NCBI RefSeq assembly: GCF_014596575.1
Contig: NZ_NASZ01000032.1
Span: 1-36,972, forward strand
Direction: 5' to 3'
DNA from: Flavobacterium pokkalii
GTDB taxonomy: Bacteria > Bacteroidota > Bacteroidia > Flavobacteriales > Flavobacteriaceae
DNA: 36,972 nucleotides
Shown in pieces: positions 7,391 to 14,942 of this stretch; the stretch's first letter is position 1, and the number at the start of each line of letters is the position of its first letter. The position numbers were made by a program, and so were the translations under genes. Under the pieces are notes generated by a model, which made no database searches, was not told the origin of the DNA, and was given only the letters and a program-made list of their open reading frames with translations.

Positions 7391-9388
7391 TTGGGGTCTG
7401 AATTAAAGAGGAGTATTTTGAGAAATAATAGTAACAGAGGGGAGAGCGGTAAAAGAACTAAGGTTTCTTTATCTCGGGAAAATTTGATTAGGAGTATTCG
7501 TGATCTGAGTTATTTGCCCCGCTGGATTGTGGTTGGGATTGATTTAATGGTTCTTGTATTCAGTTTTTTCTTTACAAAACTCGTCCTTAATGGTGTAGGT
7601 CTCCATTTTATTACTTTTGAAAATAAAGTTCCGTATATCTGTTTTTTGTTAGGAGTCAATGTTTTTACTTTTTGGATTTATCGTACTTATTCCGGGATTA
7701 TCCGTCATTCTTCTTATACGGACGCTATTAAATTATTGTTTTCTCAGGTTTCTGTTTTAGTATTTTTTGTCAGCTTAAATTTTGTTTACCAATATTTTAA
7801 CGGTTACAAAATTTACCTGAATACCGCCCTGTTTATTAACATGGTCATTTCTTTTTGTGGCTTGTTTTTGTATCGCGTGGTAGTGAAACAGGTTTTCGAA
7901 CAGTTTTTTTCCGAAAGAAATGATATTAAATTACCACGAACACTGATTTACGGAACGGATGCCAATGCTTTGGCGGTAGCTAATGCACTGAAATTAGAGG
8001 TGCCGAGTCGTTTTAAAATTGTGGGTTTTGTGGACAGAAACAGCCAGAATTCCTCCAAGCGAATGATGGATTTGCCTATTTTAATTCAAAAGAAAAAGCT
8101 GCCAACACTGATGCGTTCCGTTGGGGCAGAGAGTGTTATTATTGCGGATAAGAGTTTGTCTAAAGAAGATCGATTGGTTATCGTAGAACAATGTCTGGAA
8201 TTTAATTTCAAAGTCTATATTGTTCCGTTGATTACGGATTGGGAAAACCAAAAAGAGATTTCTCAAAAGGTAAAAAGCATCCAGATTGAGGATTTGTTAG
8301 AAAGAAAACCTATTGTTTTAGACGGAAAATCCATTTCCAAGCAGTTAAAAGATAAAACGGTATTGATTACCGGAGCTGCCGGTTCTATTGGTAGTGAAAT
8401 TGTCCGTCAGGTATTACAATTTAAACCCAAAAGAATTATTGCGGTCGATCAGGCCGAGACGCCATTGCATCATTTAAGTCTGGAGTTGAAAAACACGGAT
8501 ACCGATGCAGCTATCTTAACCATCGTAGCCGATATCCGTAACAGAGATGCAATAAACATCCTTTTCAAAGAATACCTGCCGGAAGTGGTGTATCATGCTG
8601 CGGCTTATAAGCATGTACCTTTGATGGAAGAAAATCCTTCTCAGGCGATTTTGACCAATGTCGAAGGAACTAAAAATCTGGCCGATTTAGCCTGTGAATA
8701 TAAGGTAAGAAGCTTTGTAATGGTGTCAACAGACAAAGCTGTTAACCCGAGTAATGTAATGGGAGCCAGTAAACGTATTGCTGAAAAATACGTACAGTCA
8801 TTACAATTGAAATGCAATAGCAATAACGAGAAAAAAAGTACCAAATTCATTACCACCCGTTTTGGGAATGTATTAGGATCTAATGGATCCGTTGTGCCTT
8901 TGTTTACCCGACAAATTGCCGAAGGAGGTCCTATTACCATTACCCATCCGGATATCATTCGTTACTTTATGACCATTCCAGAAGCCTGCCAACTCGTTTT
9001 GGAAGCAGGTGCAATGGGAAAAGGAGGCGAGATTTATATTTTCGATATGGGCAAGCCGGTAAAAATTATCGATTTGGCTCGCAAGATGATTAAACTGGCC
9101 GGTTTTATTCCGGATGAGGATATTAAAATTAAGATTGTAGGCTTACGTCCGGGAGAAAAATTATACGAAGAATTATTGAACGATACGGCGAAGACCATAC
9201 CTACCCATCATCATAAAATCATGATTGCTCAGGAAGTACAGGAAGAGTTTGAAATTTTGCATGACGAAATTGAAACCCTCATCACTATTGCCAACTTCCA
9301 TAAAAAAGACGCCATCGTATCCAAAATGAAAAAAATCGTCCCGGAATTCAAGAGTATGAACTCTACGTTTGAAGTATTGGATAAATAA
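7391..9388 (+). CDS. Membrane-bound nucleotide-sugar 4,6-dehydratase (WbpM/CapD/PglF type)
   Basis: This is a 665-residue inner-membrane protein in two parts. Four likely membrane helices (about 46-66, 82-98, 118-136, 145-163) lead into a first Rossmann-like domain (about 180-280), and then into the SDR catalytic domain with GAAGSIGSE at 328-336, AAYKHVPLME at 404-413 and STDKAVNPSNVMGASK at 446-461. The Met/Lys of MGASK replaces the Tyr/Lys pair of classical SDR enzymes, as in the WbpM group. The family removes water from UDP-GlcNAc to give a UDP-4-keto-6-deoxy sugar, a fitting substrate for the aminotransferase at 1254. The start is uncertain. No in-frame ATG precedes the first membrane helix; TTG at 7391 and TTG at 7418 (656 residues, preceded by GAGGAG) are the candidates. 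Confidence 0.92.
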   Translation: MGSELKRSILRNNSNRGESGKRTKVSLSRENLIRSIRDLSYLPRWIVVGIDLMVLVFSFFFTKLVLNGVGLHFITFENKVPYICFLLGVNVFTFWIYRTYSGIIRHSSYTDAIKLLFSQVSVLVFFVSLNFVYQYFNGYKIYLNTALFINMVISFCGLFLYRVVVKQVFEQFFSERNDIKLPRTLIYGTDANALAVANALKLEVPSRFKIVGFVDRNSQNSSKRMMDLPILIQKKKLPTLMRSVGAESVIIADKSLSKEDRLVIVEQCLEFNFKVYIVPLITDWENQKEISQKVKSIQIEDLLERKPIVLDGKSISKQLKDKTVLITGAAGSIGSEIVRQVLQFKPKRIIAVDQAETPLHHLSLELKNTDTDAAILTIVADIRNRDAINILFKEYLPEVVYHAAAYKHVPLMEENPSQAILTNVEGTKNLADLACEYKVRSFVMVSTDKAVNPSNVMGASKRIAEKYVQSLQLKCNSNNEKKSTKFITTRFGNVLGSNGSVVPLFTRQIAEGGPITITHPDIIRYFMTIPEACQLVLEAGAMGKGGEIYIFDMGKPVKIIDLARKMIKLAGFIPDEDIKIKIVGLRPGEKLYEELLNDTAKTIPTHHHKIMIAQEVQEEFEILHDEIETLITIANFHKKDAIVSKMKKIVPEFKSMNSTFEVLDK

Positions 9389-10448
9389 ATTTTTACAGTT
9401 TATAGCATAGTAGTTAAGGGAATTAAGGATTGCCTTAATAAAACTATCCGCAACAATTATAAAAACATAATTTGCGAGCGATAGCCAACAGGCAAAGCAA
9501 TCTGCGGTAAAAAAAAAATTATGTGACTTATGTGGTTTTTAAAATTTAACCGCAAAGTTCGCCAAGCTTTCCGCAAAGCTACTAAAGGAAATAAATTAAT
9601 TCGCAACGATTATAAAATATAATTTGGGACCCGAACGATAACGAACAGGCAAAGCAATCTTCGGTAAAAAAACTTACGTGCCTTATGTGGTTTTTAAAAT
9701 TTAACCTCAAAGTTTGCTAAGCTTTCCGCAAAGCCCACAAAGTTTTCTGTTTCCTTATATGAGCTTTGAATTTACTGATTTAAGGTTCAGTAATTCAAAA
9801 AACTTATGTGACTTATGTGGTTTTTAAAATTTAACCGCAAAGTTCGCTAAGTTTTCCGCAAAGTCTCCAAAGTTTTCTGTTTCCTTAATATGAGCTTTGA
9901 ATTTACTGATTTAAGGTTCAGTAATTCAAAAAACTTATGTGACTTATGTGGTTTTTAAAATTTTGCCGCAAAGTTCACTAAGTTTTCCGCAAAGTCTCCA
10001 AAGGTTTCTATTTCCTTATGTGAGCTTTGATTCTACTGATTTAAGATTCAGTAATTCAAAAAACTTATGTGACTTATGTAGTTTTTAAATTTAACCGCAA
10101 AGTTCACAAAGCTTTCCGCAAAGCCCACAAAGATTCTTATTTTCTTATATGGACTAGGCTTTACTGATTTAAGGTTCAGTAATTCAAAAAACTTATATGC
10201 CTTATGTGGTAAAAACATGCAAAGCTTTTATCCGCAACGATTATAGAAAATAATTAGTGTAATCTGCGGTTAAAAAAAAACTTTCTCACTCACTCGCTTT
10301 TGAGACAACTTTAGTTGACCACTTATCTGTACTTAAGAATAACTATTTCAAGTTATAAAAACTTATATGCCTTATATGGTAAAAAAAAACAAAAAGCTTT
10401 TATCCGCAACGATTATAAAAAATAATTAGTGCATTCGTGGCAAAAAAA
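9389..10448. other. Repeat spacer between convergent genes
   Basis: No gene is seen in about 1060 bp. It holds tandem-like copies of a 128-131-bp unit (see 9515-10200) and flanking CCGCAACGATTATAAAA / GCAAAGCAATCTGCGGTAAA phrases near 9450, 9600, 10230 and 10400. It separates the 3' ends of the dehydratase gene (+) and the phosphatase gene (-). Confidence 0.8.
9515..10200. repeat. About five imperfect tandem copies of a 130-bp repeat
   Basis: The marker AACTTATGTGACTTATGTGG or a close variant recurs at about 9671, 9801, 9932, 10062 and 10190, spacing 130, 131, 130 and 128. An earlier partial copy starts near 9515. Each full unit contains CCGCAAAGTTCGC-type words and the hairpin TTACTGA ... 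TCAGTAA. A degenerate copy recurs at 10360. Confidence 0.85.
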
Positions 10449-11186
10449 CTACCCCTTAAAAAACTGATTATTCCCGATAACCTCCTTCATCGGATTCAAA
10501 TCCTTCAGTTTTACTTTGTCATCAAAAGCAGCAATATGCCTGTCATGATGCACATCACTCCCCACAAAATCATACAGCCCTTTTTGTAGCAGACTTTCGG
10601 CCACCTTAGCAATATTCTCCCCGTAATAACCCGTCACAGCCAGTAAATTCAGTTGGAATAAGCACCCCGCTTTTTTAAGTTTATCATATTCAGCAGTGTT
10701 TTTATGGTAAAACAAATAACGCTCCGGATGCGCCAAAACCGGAGTATAACCCGCTACCCTTAAATCAAACAGTATAGAATACAACTGAATCGGCGCATTG
10801 ATATATGACATTTCCACCAGTACATAATTGTCTTTCAGAGTTAGTAAATCCTGATTTTGAAATAATCGCACAAACTGGTCATCCATCAAATACTCGGCAG
10901 CCGCTTTAAAGGGAGTACTAAAACCCTTTTCGGTAAGTGTTTGAACCGTGTTGTTCTGATTGCTAATGATTTGCTCATGCGTATTTTCCCAAACATGCTG
11001 AATAATATGCGGAGTAGTAATGAATTCACTGACCCCAAAACTTTGCAAAGCTTTAGTCAGTTGCAACGTATCAGCAAAAGTCTTCGCCCCGTCATCAATC
11101 CCGGGTAATAAATGCGAGTGAATATCTATATGGCCATCCGGAATCAAATCCTTCAAAACCGCTTTGGATTTAAAAAAACTAAACAT
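10449..11186 (-). CDS. CpsB/CapC-type PHP-domain tyrosine-protein phosphatase
   Basis: This is a 245-residue cytoplasmic metal-dependent phosphatase of the PHP superfamily (CpsB/YwqE). Such enzymes dephosphorylate the tyrosine-rich tail of the Wzc/CapB-type kinase that controls polysaccharide chain length and export. Metal-ligand motifs are visible: DIHSHLLPGIDDG at residues 21-33, TTPHI in the first third, AHPERY in the middle and GSDVHHD near the end. It is the only minus-strand gene and is divergent from wzm. No cognate kinase or Wza exporter is in the window. A TATATTTG sequence on the minus strand (11191-11198) fits the Bacteroidota -7 box, but lies only 5 nt from the ATG. Confidence 0.93.
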   Translation of the reverse strand: MFSFFKSKAVLKDLIPDGHIDIHSHLLPGIDDGAKTFADTLQLTKALQSFGVSEFITTPHIIQHVWENTHEQIISNQNNTVQTLTEKGFSTPFKAAAEYLMDDQFVRLFQNQDLLTLKDNYVLVEMSYINAPIQLYSILFDLRVAGYTPVLAHPERYLFYHKNTAEYDKLKKAGCLFQLNLLAVTGYYGENIAKVAESLLQKGLYDFVGSDVHHDRHIAAFDDKVKLKDLNPMKEVIGNNQFFKG

Positions 11187-11205
11187 ACCGCAAATATAGG
11201 GAAAA

Positions 11206-11262
11206 GAGTTGTGAGTTGTCAGTTATGAGTTATGAGTTGTGGGTTGTGAGTTATGGGTTGTG
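11206..11262. repeat. Heptamer array (GTTRTGR)n next to cpsB-like gene start
   Basis: About eight GTTGTGA/GTTATGA/GTTGTGG units. Relative to the minus-strand phosphatase gene the array lies upstream and reads YCAYAAC. Confidence 0.8.
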
Positions 11263-11304
11263 CGACAGGCTGTAAACCTGACGTCCTCAATTACCACCAA
11301 ACGT

Positions 11305-11337
11305 ATTCCCCTCTTCCAGAGGGGCTAGGGGTGTGTA
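11305..11337. repeat. CCCCTCTTCCAGAGGGG palindromic element
   Basis: A 7-bp stem CCCCTCT/AGAGGGG is followed by CTAGGGGTGTGTAA. Similar copies lie at 11576-11609, 12935-12968, 13494-13526, 35875-35907, 36236-36270 and 36314-36346. The loops vary (TCC, TC, ATG). Confidence 0.8.
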
Positions 11338-11446
11338 AAAAAGAACATGCAGTTAATTCTAACAACCGACAACTAACAACTGAAATAGGGCTAGGGGTGT
11401 GTGAAAAAGAACATGCAGTCGATTCTAACAACCAACAACTCTAACT

Positions 11447-11566
11447 GACATTCGTTGTCTGTTTCGTCACTTCGAGTGTTTTGGCTTGATAATTTTCTTT
11501 GGAAATTAAGTTTTGAATAAGCCAAAATATATTGAGAAGCCTTGTTTACAATATCCTTCTCAATTA
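11447..11566. repeat. Direct repeat, left copy (120 bp) with half cloverleaf
   Basis: Nearly identical to 11658-11778. It begins GACATTCGTTGTCTG, contains the outer arm CGTCACTTCGAGT and the TTTTGGCTT ... AAGCCAAAA arm A, and ends at TTCTCAATTA. The right half of the cloverleaf is missing. Confidence 0.85.
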
Positions 11567-11657
11567 GCACAATCATATTCCCCTCTTCCAGAGGGGTAGG
11601 GGTGTGTAAATACAACATGCAGTTAATTCTAACAACCACCAACTCACAACTGGAACT

Positions 11658-11778
11658 GACATTCGTTGTCTGTTTCGTCACTTCGAGTGTTTTGGCTTGA
11701 TAATTTTTCTTTGGAAATTAGGTTTTGAATAAGCCAAAATATATCGAGAAGCCTTTTTTGCAATATCCTTCTCAATTA
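11658..11778. repeat. Direct repeat, right copy (121 bp) with half cloverleaf
   Basis: Offset by 211-212 nt from the copy at 11447. It differs by one inserted T and a few substitutions. Confidence 0.85.
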
Positions 11779-11780
11779 CC

Positions 11781-11828
11781 ACCAACCGACAACCCACAAC
11801 CGACAACTCACAACTCACAACAAACAAC
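11781..11828. repeat. Heptamer array (YCACAAC)n upstream of wzm
   Basis: Six or more 7-nt units of the ACCGACA/ACTCACA type, C-rich on the + strand. It ends about 90 nt before the wzm start. Confidence 0.8.
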
Positions 11829-11856
11829 CCTTTTTTCTGTCAATAATCGAAAATAA

Positions 11857-11889
11857 TTGCATAGTCTCACAATCCCTTAGTATATTTAC
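11857..11889 (+). promoter_or_regulatory. Possible promoter for wzm operon
   Basis: TTG at 11857-11859 and TATATTTAC at 11881-11889 are 21 nt apart, close to the Bacteroidota TTTG / TAnnTTTG arrangement but with the final G of the -7 box replaced. This is the only stretch of the spacer not made of repeats. It is weak evidence. Confidence 0.3.
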
Positions 11890-11916
11890 TCCTAAGGAAA
11901 CAGATTATTCGGATTC

Positions 11917-12786
11917 ATGAATCAAACCAACAAACAGCAGCCGGACTGGTTATTTGAGATAACACCCAAAAACAAATTCTTTTCATTGAATTTAAAAGAA
12001 GTGTGGCGTTATCGTGATTTACTCAGTCTTTTTGTCAAAAGAGACATCGTTACGGTGTATAAGCAAACCGTTTTAGGGCCGCTTTGGTATTTAATTCAGC
12101 CCTTATTTACTTCCATTACATTTACCATTGTGTTCAATAATCTGGCAGGAATAAGTACCGGAGTTGTGCCCTCTTTTCTGTTCAATTTGGCCAGTATTAC
12201 GGTGTGGAATTACTTCACCGCCTGTTTCACCGGAACATCCAATACCTTTGTGTCCAATGCCGGAATTTTTGGAAAAGTCTATTTCCCGCGAATCATAGCC
12301 CCGTTGACCACGGTAATTTCCAATTTGCTGAAATTCGGTATCCAACTCTTTATCTTCTTTGTTTTTTATGCGTATTTTTATTGGAAAGGAGCGCCTTTGC
12401 ATTTTAATTGGGCAATCCCTTTTTTCCCGTTTACCGTTATTGTAATGGGAGTTTTAGGCTTAGGACTCGGAATGATTATTTCGTCGTTGGTCACCAAATA
12501 CAGAGATTTAAGTTATCTGATAGGCTTTGGCGTTCAGTTGCTCATGTATGTCTCGGCAGTCATTTACCCGATGGCATTAATTGAAGAAAAAATCCCCGAA
12601 TACGCCTGGATCATACAATACAATCCCCTGGCTTATATTGTCGAAACCAGCCGTTATATGTTGTTAGGAGTAGGAGAATTGCCTTTAGGCGGAATGCTAT
12701 ATACCCTAATCTTTACATTTTGTATATTTATATTTGGAGTATTATTGTTTAACAGAACAGAGAAAAGTTTTATTGATACGGTTTAG
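11917..12786 (+). CDS. wzm: ABC-2 type polysaccharide export permease
   Basis: This is a 289-residue inner-membrane permease of the Wzm/TagG/KpsM group. After a cytoplasmic N-terminus with FVKRDIVTVYKQTVLGPLWY (about 42-62), typical of O-antigen permeases, about six membrane helices follow. The LSYLIGFGVQLLMYVSAVIYP segment lies in the second half, and the last helix is FTFCIFIFGVLLF. It works with the Wzt ATPase to move the finished lipid-linked glycan across the inner membrane. The partner gene is 870 nt downstream instead of adjacent, because a four-helix-bundle gene and duplicated repeats lie between. A heptamer array begins immediately after its TAG stop. Confidence 0.95.
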   Translation: MNQTNKQQPDWLFEITPKNKFFSLNLKEVWRYRDLLSLFVKRDIVTVYKQTVLGPLWYLIQPLFTSITFTIVFNNLAGISTGVVPSFLFNLASITVWNYFTACFTGTSNTFVSNAGIFGKVYFPRIIAPLTTVISNLLKFGIQLFIFFVFYAYFYWKGAPLHFNWAIPFFPFTVIVMGVLGLGLGMIISSLVTKYRDLSYLIGFGVQLLMYVSAVIYPMALIEEKIPEYAWIIQYNPLAYIVETSRYMLLGVGELPLGGMLYTLIFTFCIFIFGVLLFNRTEKSFIDTV

Positions 12787-12893
12787 AAGTTGTGAGTTGT
12801 GGGTTGTGAGTTGTGGGTTGTGGGTTGTGAGTTATGAGTTATGAGTTATGGGTTATGGGTTATGAGTTATGGGTTATGAGTTATGAGTTGTGT
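12787..12893. repeat. Longest heptamer array (GTTRTGR)n, after wzm
   Basis: About fifteen consecutive 7-nt units. GTTGTGA/GTTGTGG dominate at first and GTTATGA/GTTATGG later. It starts directly at the wzm stop codon. Confidence 0.9.
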
Positions 12894-13015
12894 GACAGGC
12901 TGTAAACCTGATGTTCTCAATTATCACTAAACGAATTCCCCTCTTCCAGAGGGGCTAGGGGTGTGTAATAATCGTGATAAAGGAGACTAAACGTTTTTGA
13001 TTGCTCCACAACCGA
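12894..13015. repeat. Direct repeat flanking four-helix-bundle gene, left copy
   Basis: Begins GACAGGCTGTAAACCTG, contains the CCCCTCT/AGAGGGG palindrome and ends TTTTTGATTGCTCCACAAC-CGA. The matching copy lies at 13453-13573. Confidence 0.9.
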
Positions 13016-13030
13016 AAACATAAAAAAAAA

Positions 13031-13405
13031 ATGAGCGATTTTAAAAGTTATAAAGATTTAGATATTTACAACATTGGGATGGATTTATTTTTAACGGTGC
13101 ATCCTGTTAGTTTAAAGTTGCCTAAATACGAATTGTATGAGTTAGGGAGTCAACTCAGACGTTCCTCTGACAGTGTGGTGTCTAATATTGTAGAAGGATA
13201 TGGCAGAAGAAAATACAAAGCCGATTTTGTTCGCTTTTTGGTTTTCTCTCATGCCAGTTGTTTAGAAACCATTGGACATATTTATAAAATAACGCTATTG
13301 TATCCTGATTTGAAAGCCGATTTTGAACCATTAATGCAACATTATGAGAATTTAGGCGGAAAAATTTTTAACTTTATAAAGTATGTAGAACAAAATTGGA
13401 AGTAG
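13031..13405 (+). CDS. Four-helix-bundle protein (S23/23S rRNA intervening-sequence family)
   Basis: This is a 124-residue all-helical protein of the family first seen in 23S rRNA intervening sequences and related to the accessory protein Avd of diversity-generating retroelements. Typical features are the start FKSYKDLDIYNIGMDLF, ELGSQLRRSSDSVVSNIVEG at about residues 43-62, GYGRRKYKADFVRFLVFSHAS and a closing amphipathic helix. I place the start at the ATG of MSDFKSYKD; an in-frame TTG 30 nt upstream lies within the repeat. Its molecular role is unknown. It sits between wzm and wzt and is bracketed by a 121-bp direct repeat, so it is likely a late insertion. No reverse transcriptase is nearby. 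Confidence 0.88.
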   Translation: MSDFKSYKDLDIYNIGMDLFLTVHPVSLKLPKYELYELGSQLRRSSDSVVSNIVEGYGRRKYKADFVRFLVFSHASCLETIGHIYKITLLYPDLKADFEPLMQHYENLGGKIFNFIKYVEQNWK

Positions 13406-13408
13406 AAT

Positions 13409-13451
13409 CAGTTGTGAGTTGTGAGTTGTGGGTTATGGGTATTGGGTTGTA
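13409..13451. repeat. Heptamer array (GTTRTGR)n after four-helix-bundle gene
   Basis: About five GTTGTGA/GTTGTGG/GTTATGG units begin a few bases after the TAG stop, the same placement as after wzm. Confidence 0.8.
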
Positions 13452-13452
13452 C

Positions 13453-13573
13453 GACAGGCTTAAAACCTGATGTCCTCAATTACCACCAACCGAATTCCCC
13501 TCTTCAGAGGGGCTAGGGGTGTGTAATAATCGTGATAAAGAACACTAAACGTTTTTGATTGCTCCACAACCGA
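13453..13573. repeat. Direct repeat flanking four-helix-bundle gene, right copy
   Basis: Nearly identical to 12894-13015, including GTGTGTAATAATCGTGATAA and TTTTTGATTGCTCCACAAC. The loop of the palindrome is one base shorter. Confidence 0.9.
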
Positions 13574-13609
13574 CACCCCAGAACCCAGAACAATAACCGC
13601 AAAGTCTAT

Positions 13610-13685
13610 CTCACAACCCATAACCCACAACCCACAACTATTAACACAAAATATGCCTCACAACTCACAACTCACAACCCACAAC
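13610..13685. repeat. Heptamer arrays (YCACAAC)n leading into wzt
   Basis: One array (about 13611-13638) is followed by 18 nt containing the ATG at 13653. A second array (13657-13685) is translated as the first residues of Wzt. Confidence 0.85.
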
Positions 13686-14942
13686 GTAATCATCAAAGCC
13701 GAAAACATCTCCAAGCAGTACCGACTCGGAAAGGTAGGCACCGGAACCATAAAGCACGACCTGAATCGTTGGTGGCATAGCATCAGGGGTAAGGAAGACC
13801 CGTATTTGAAAATTGGGGAAACCAATGACCGTTCCACGAAAGGGGAAAGCGATTACGTTTGGGCTTTGCAGGATATCAATTTCGAAATAGCCAAAGGAGA
13901 GGTAGTGGGGATTATTGGGAAAAACGGAGCAGGGAAATCCACCCTTTTAAAGATTCTGTCCCGGGTGACTTCGCCTACTACCGGCAGTGTGAAATTTGGA
14001 GGCCGTGTCGCTTCTTTACTCGAAGTAGGAACCGGATTTAATGGCGAGATGACCGGTCGTGAAAACATTTTCCTGAACGGGGCTATACTAGGTATGACCA
14101 AAAAAGAAATCGCTTCCAAGCTGGATGAAATCATTGAATTTTCCGGATGTGAGCGTTACATAGATACGCCTGTGAAGCGCTACAGCAGCGGAATGTATGT
14201 GCGTTTGGCTTTTGCGGTAGCCGCATTTTTAGAGCCAGAAATTTTAATAGTCGATGAGGTGTTAGCCGTTGGCGATGCCGAATTCCAGAAAAAAGCCATT
14301 GGCAAAATGCAGGATATTTCCAGAGGCGAAGGCAGGACGGTACTTTTTGTGAGTCATGATATGAATGCAATATCGGTATTAACTAACAAAGTGATACTTT
14401 TAAAAAATGGGTATATATATTATGAAGGTAATACAGATGAAGGAATTAAAAAATATTTTAATGAAGGAACTAATGAATTGAATTATTTTAATAATGAGAT
14501 TAGTGTTGCTCCAAAAATAACTAGTATTATTTTAGAAACTAGTTTGCCGGGTAATGTTCATGAATTTGGTAATGAAATGAAAGTCGAATTTACTATTAAT
14601 TGTCCTATCGATGTTGAAAATTTAGCATTATCTTTTCAAATTATAGATGAATTTGAAAATCCAATTATTCATACTTGGCAAATTGATTCTGAACATAAAA
14701 TTAGTAGAGAGAAAGGAGTTTATAAGTTTAGTTGCAAATTTGAAAAATTGAGACTTTATATTGGAATCTATTCTTTTAGGGTGTATCTGTCAGAATCTAA
14801 GACGAAAGAAAGATTTGATTATATTAATTCAACGTGTAATTTTAAAGTTGAGATGATGAAAAATATTAGGAGTGATTATAAATGGGAGCCTGGTGCCAGT
14901 AAATATATTGAAGATTCGCGATGGGAAATAGTAAAAGTGTAA
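13653..14942 (+). CDS. wzt: ABC transporter ATPase with C-terminal glycan-binding domain
   Basis: This is a 429-residue Wzt. The ATPase domain has Walker A GKNGAGKST (89-97), signature YSSGM (177-181), Walker B ILIVDE (197-202) and the switch His235. From about residue 280 a beta-rich Wzt-C-type domain follows, which in characterised systems binds the end of the O-polysaccharide before export. Residues 2-11 (PHNSQLTTHN) are encoded by a heptamer repeat; relatives begin near VIIKAENISKQYRLG, so the repeat has supplied the start codon and an N-terminal tail. Base composition changes abruptly near 14350-14400: 14281-14340 has 28 G/C of 60, 14461-14520 has 14 of 60. The specificity domain therefore belongs to the downstream cassette. 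The gene overlaps the next gene if that one starts at 14921. Confidence 0.95.
   Translation: MPHNSQLTTHNVIIKAENISKQYRLGKVGTGTIKHDLNRWWHSIRGKEDPYLKIGETNDRSTKGESDYVWALQDINFEIAKGEVVGIIGKNGAGKSTLLKILSRVTSPTTGSVKFGGRVASLLEVGTGFNGEMTGRENIFLNGAILGMTKKEIASKLDEIIEFSGCERYIDTPVKRYSSGMYVRLAFAVAAFLEPEILIVDEVLAVGDAEFQKKAIGKMQDISRGEGRTVLFVSHDMNAISVLTNKVILLKNGYIYYEGNTDEGIKKYFNEGTNELNYFNNEISVAPKITSIILETSLPGNVHEFGNEMKVEFTINCPIDVENLALSFQIIDEFENPIIHTWQIDSEHKISREKGVYKFSCKFEKLRLYIGIYSFRVYLSESKTKERFDYINSTCNFKVEMMKNIRSDYKWEPGASKYIEDSRWEIVKV

Larger units (their letters stand above)
11187..11916. other. Divergent spacer (730 bp) with duplicated repeats
   Basis: No gene is seen. From left to right it has a GTTRTGR heptamer array, a GACAGGCTGTAAACCTG segment, CCCCTCT/AGAGGGG palindromes, two tandem copies of a segment with a half cloverleaf, and a YCACAAC heptamer array. 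An ordinary AT-rich leader for wzm follows from about 11830. Confidence 0.8.

Noticed and set aside
9515..10200. CRISPR array
   Set aside because: The period is about 130 bp, and units are similar along their whole length instead of short repeats with unique spacers. No cas genes are present.
11191..11198. TATATTTG -7 promoter box for the phosphatase gene (minus strand)
   Set aside because: It matches the consensus but lies 5 nt from the ATG and has no matching -33 box. It would require a leaderless transcript.
11253..11681. Short open frames on both strands in the wzm upstream spacer
   Set aside because: They translate repeat DNA (heptamers and duplicated segments), and the near-identical blocks explain the shared peptides.
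13031..13405. Diversity-generating retroelement (Avd homologue)
   Set aside because: No reverse transcriptase, template/variable repeat pair or target gene nearby. Family membership alone does not support it.
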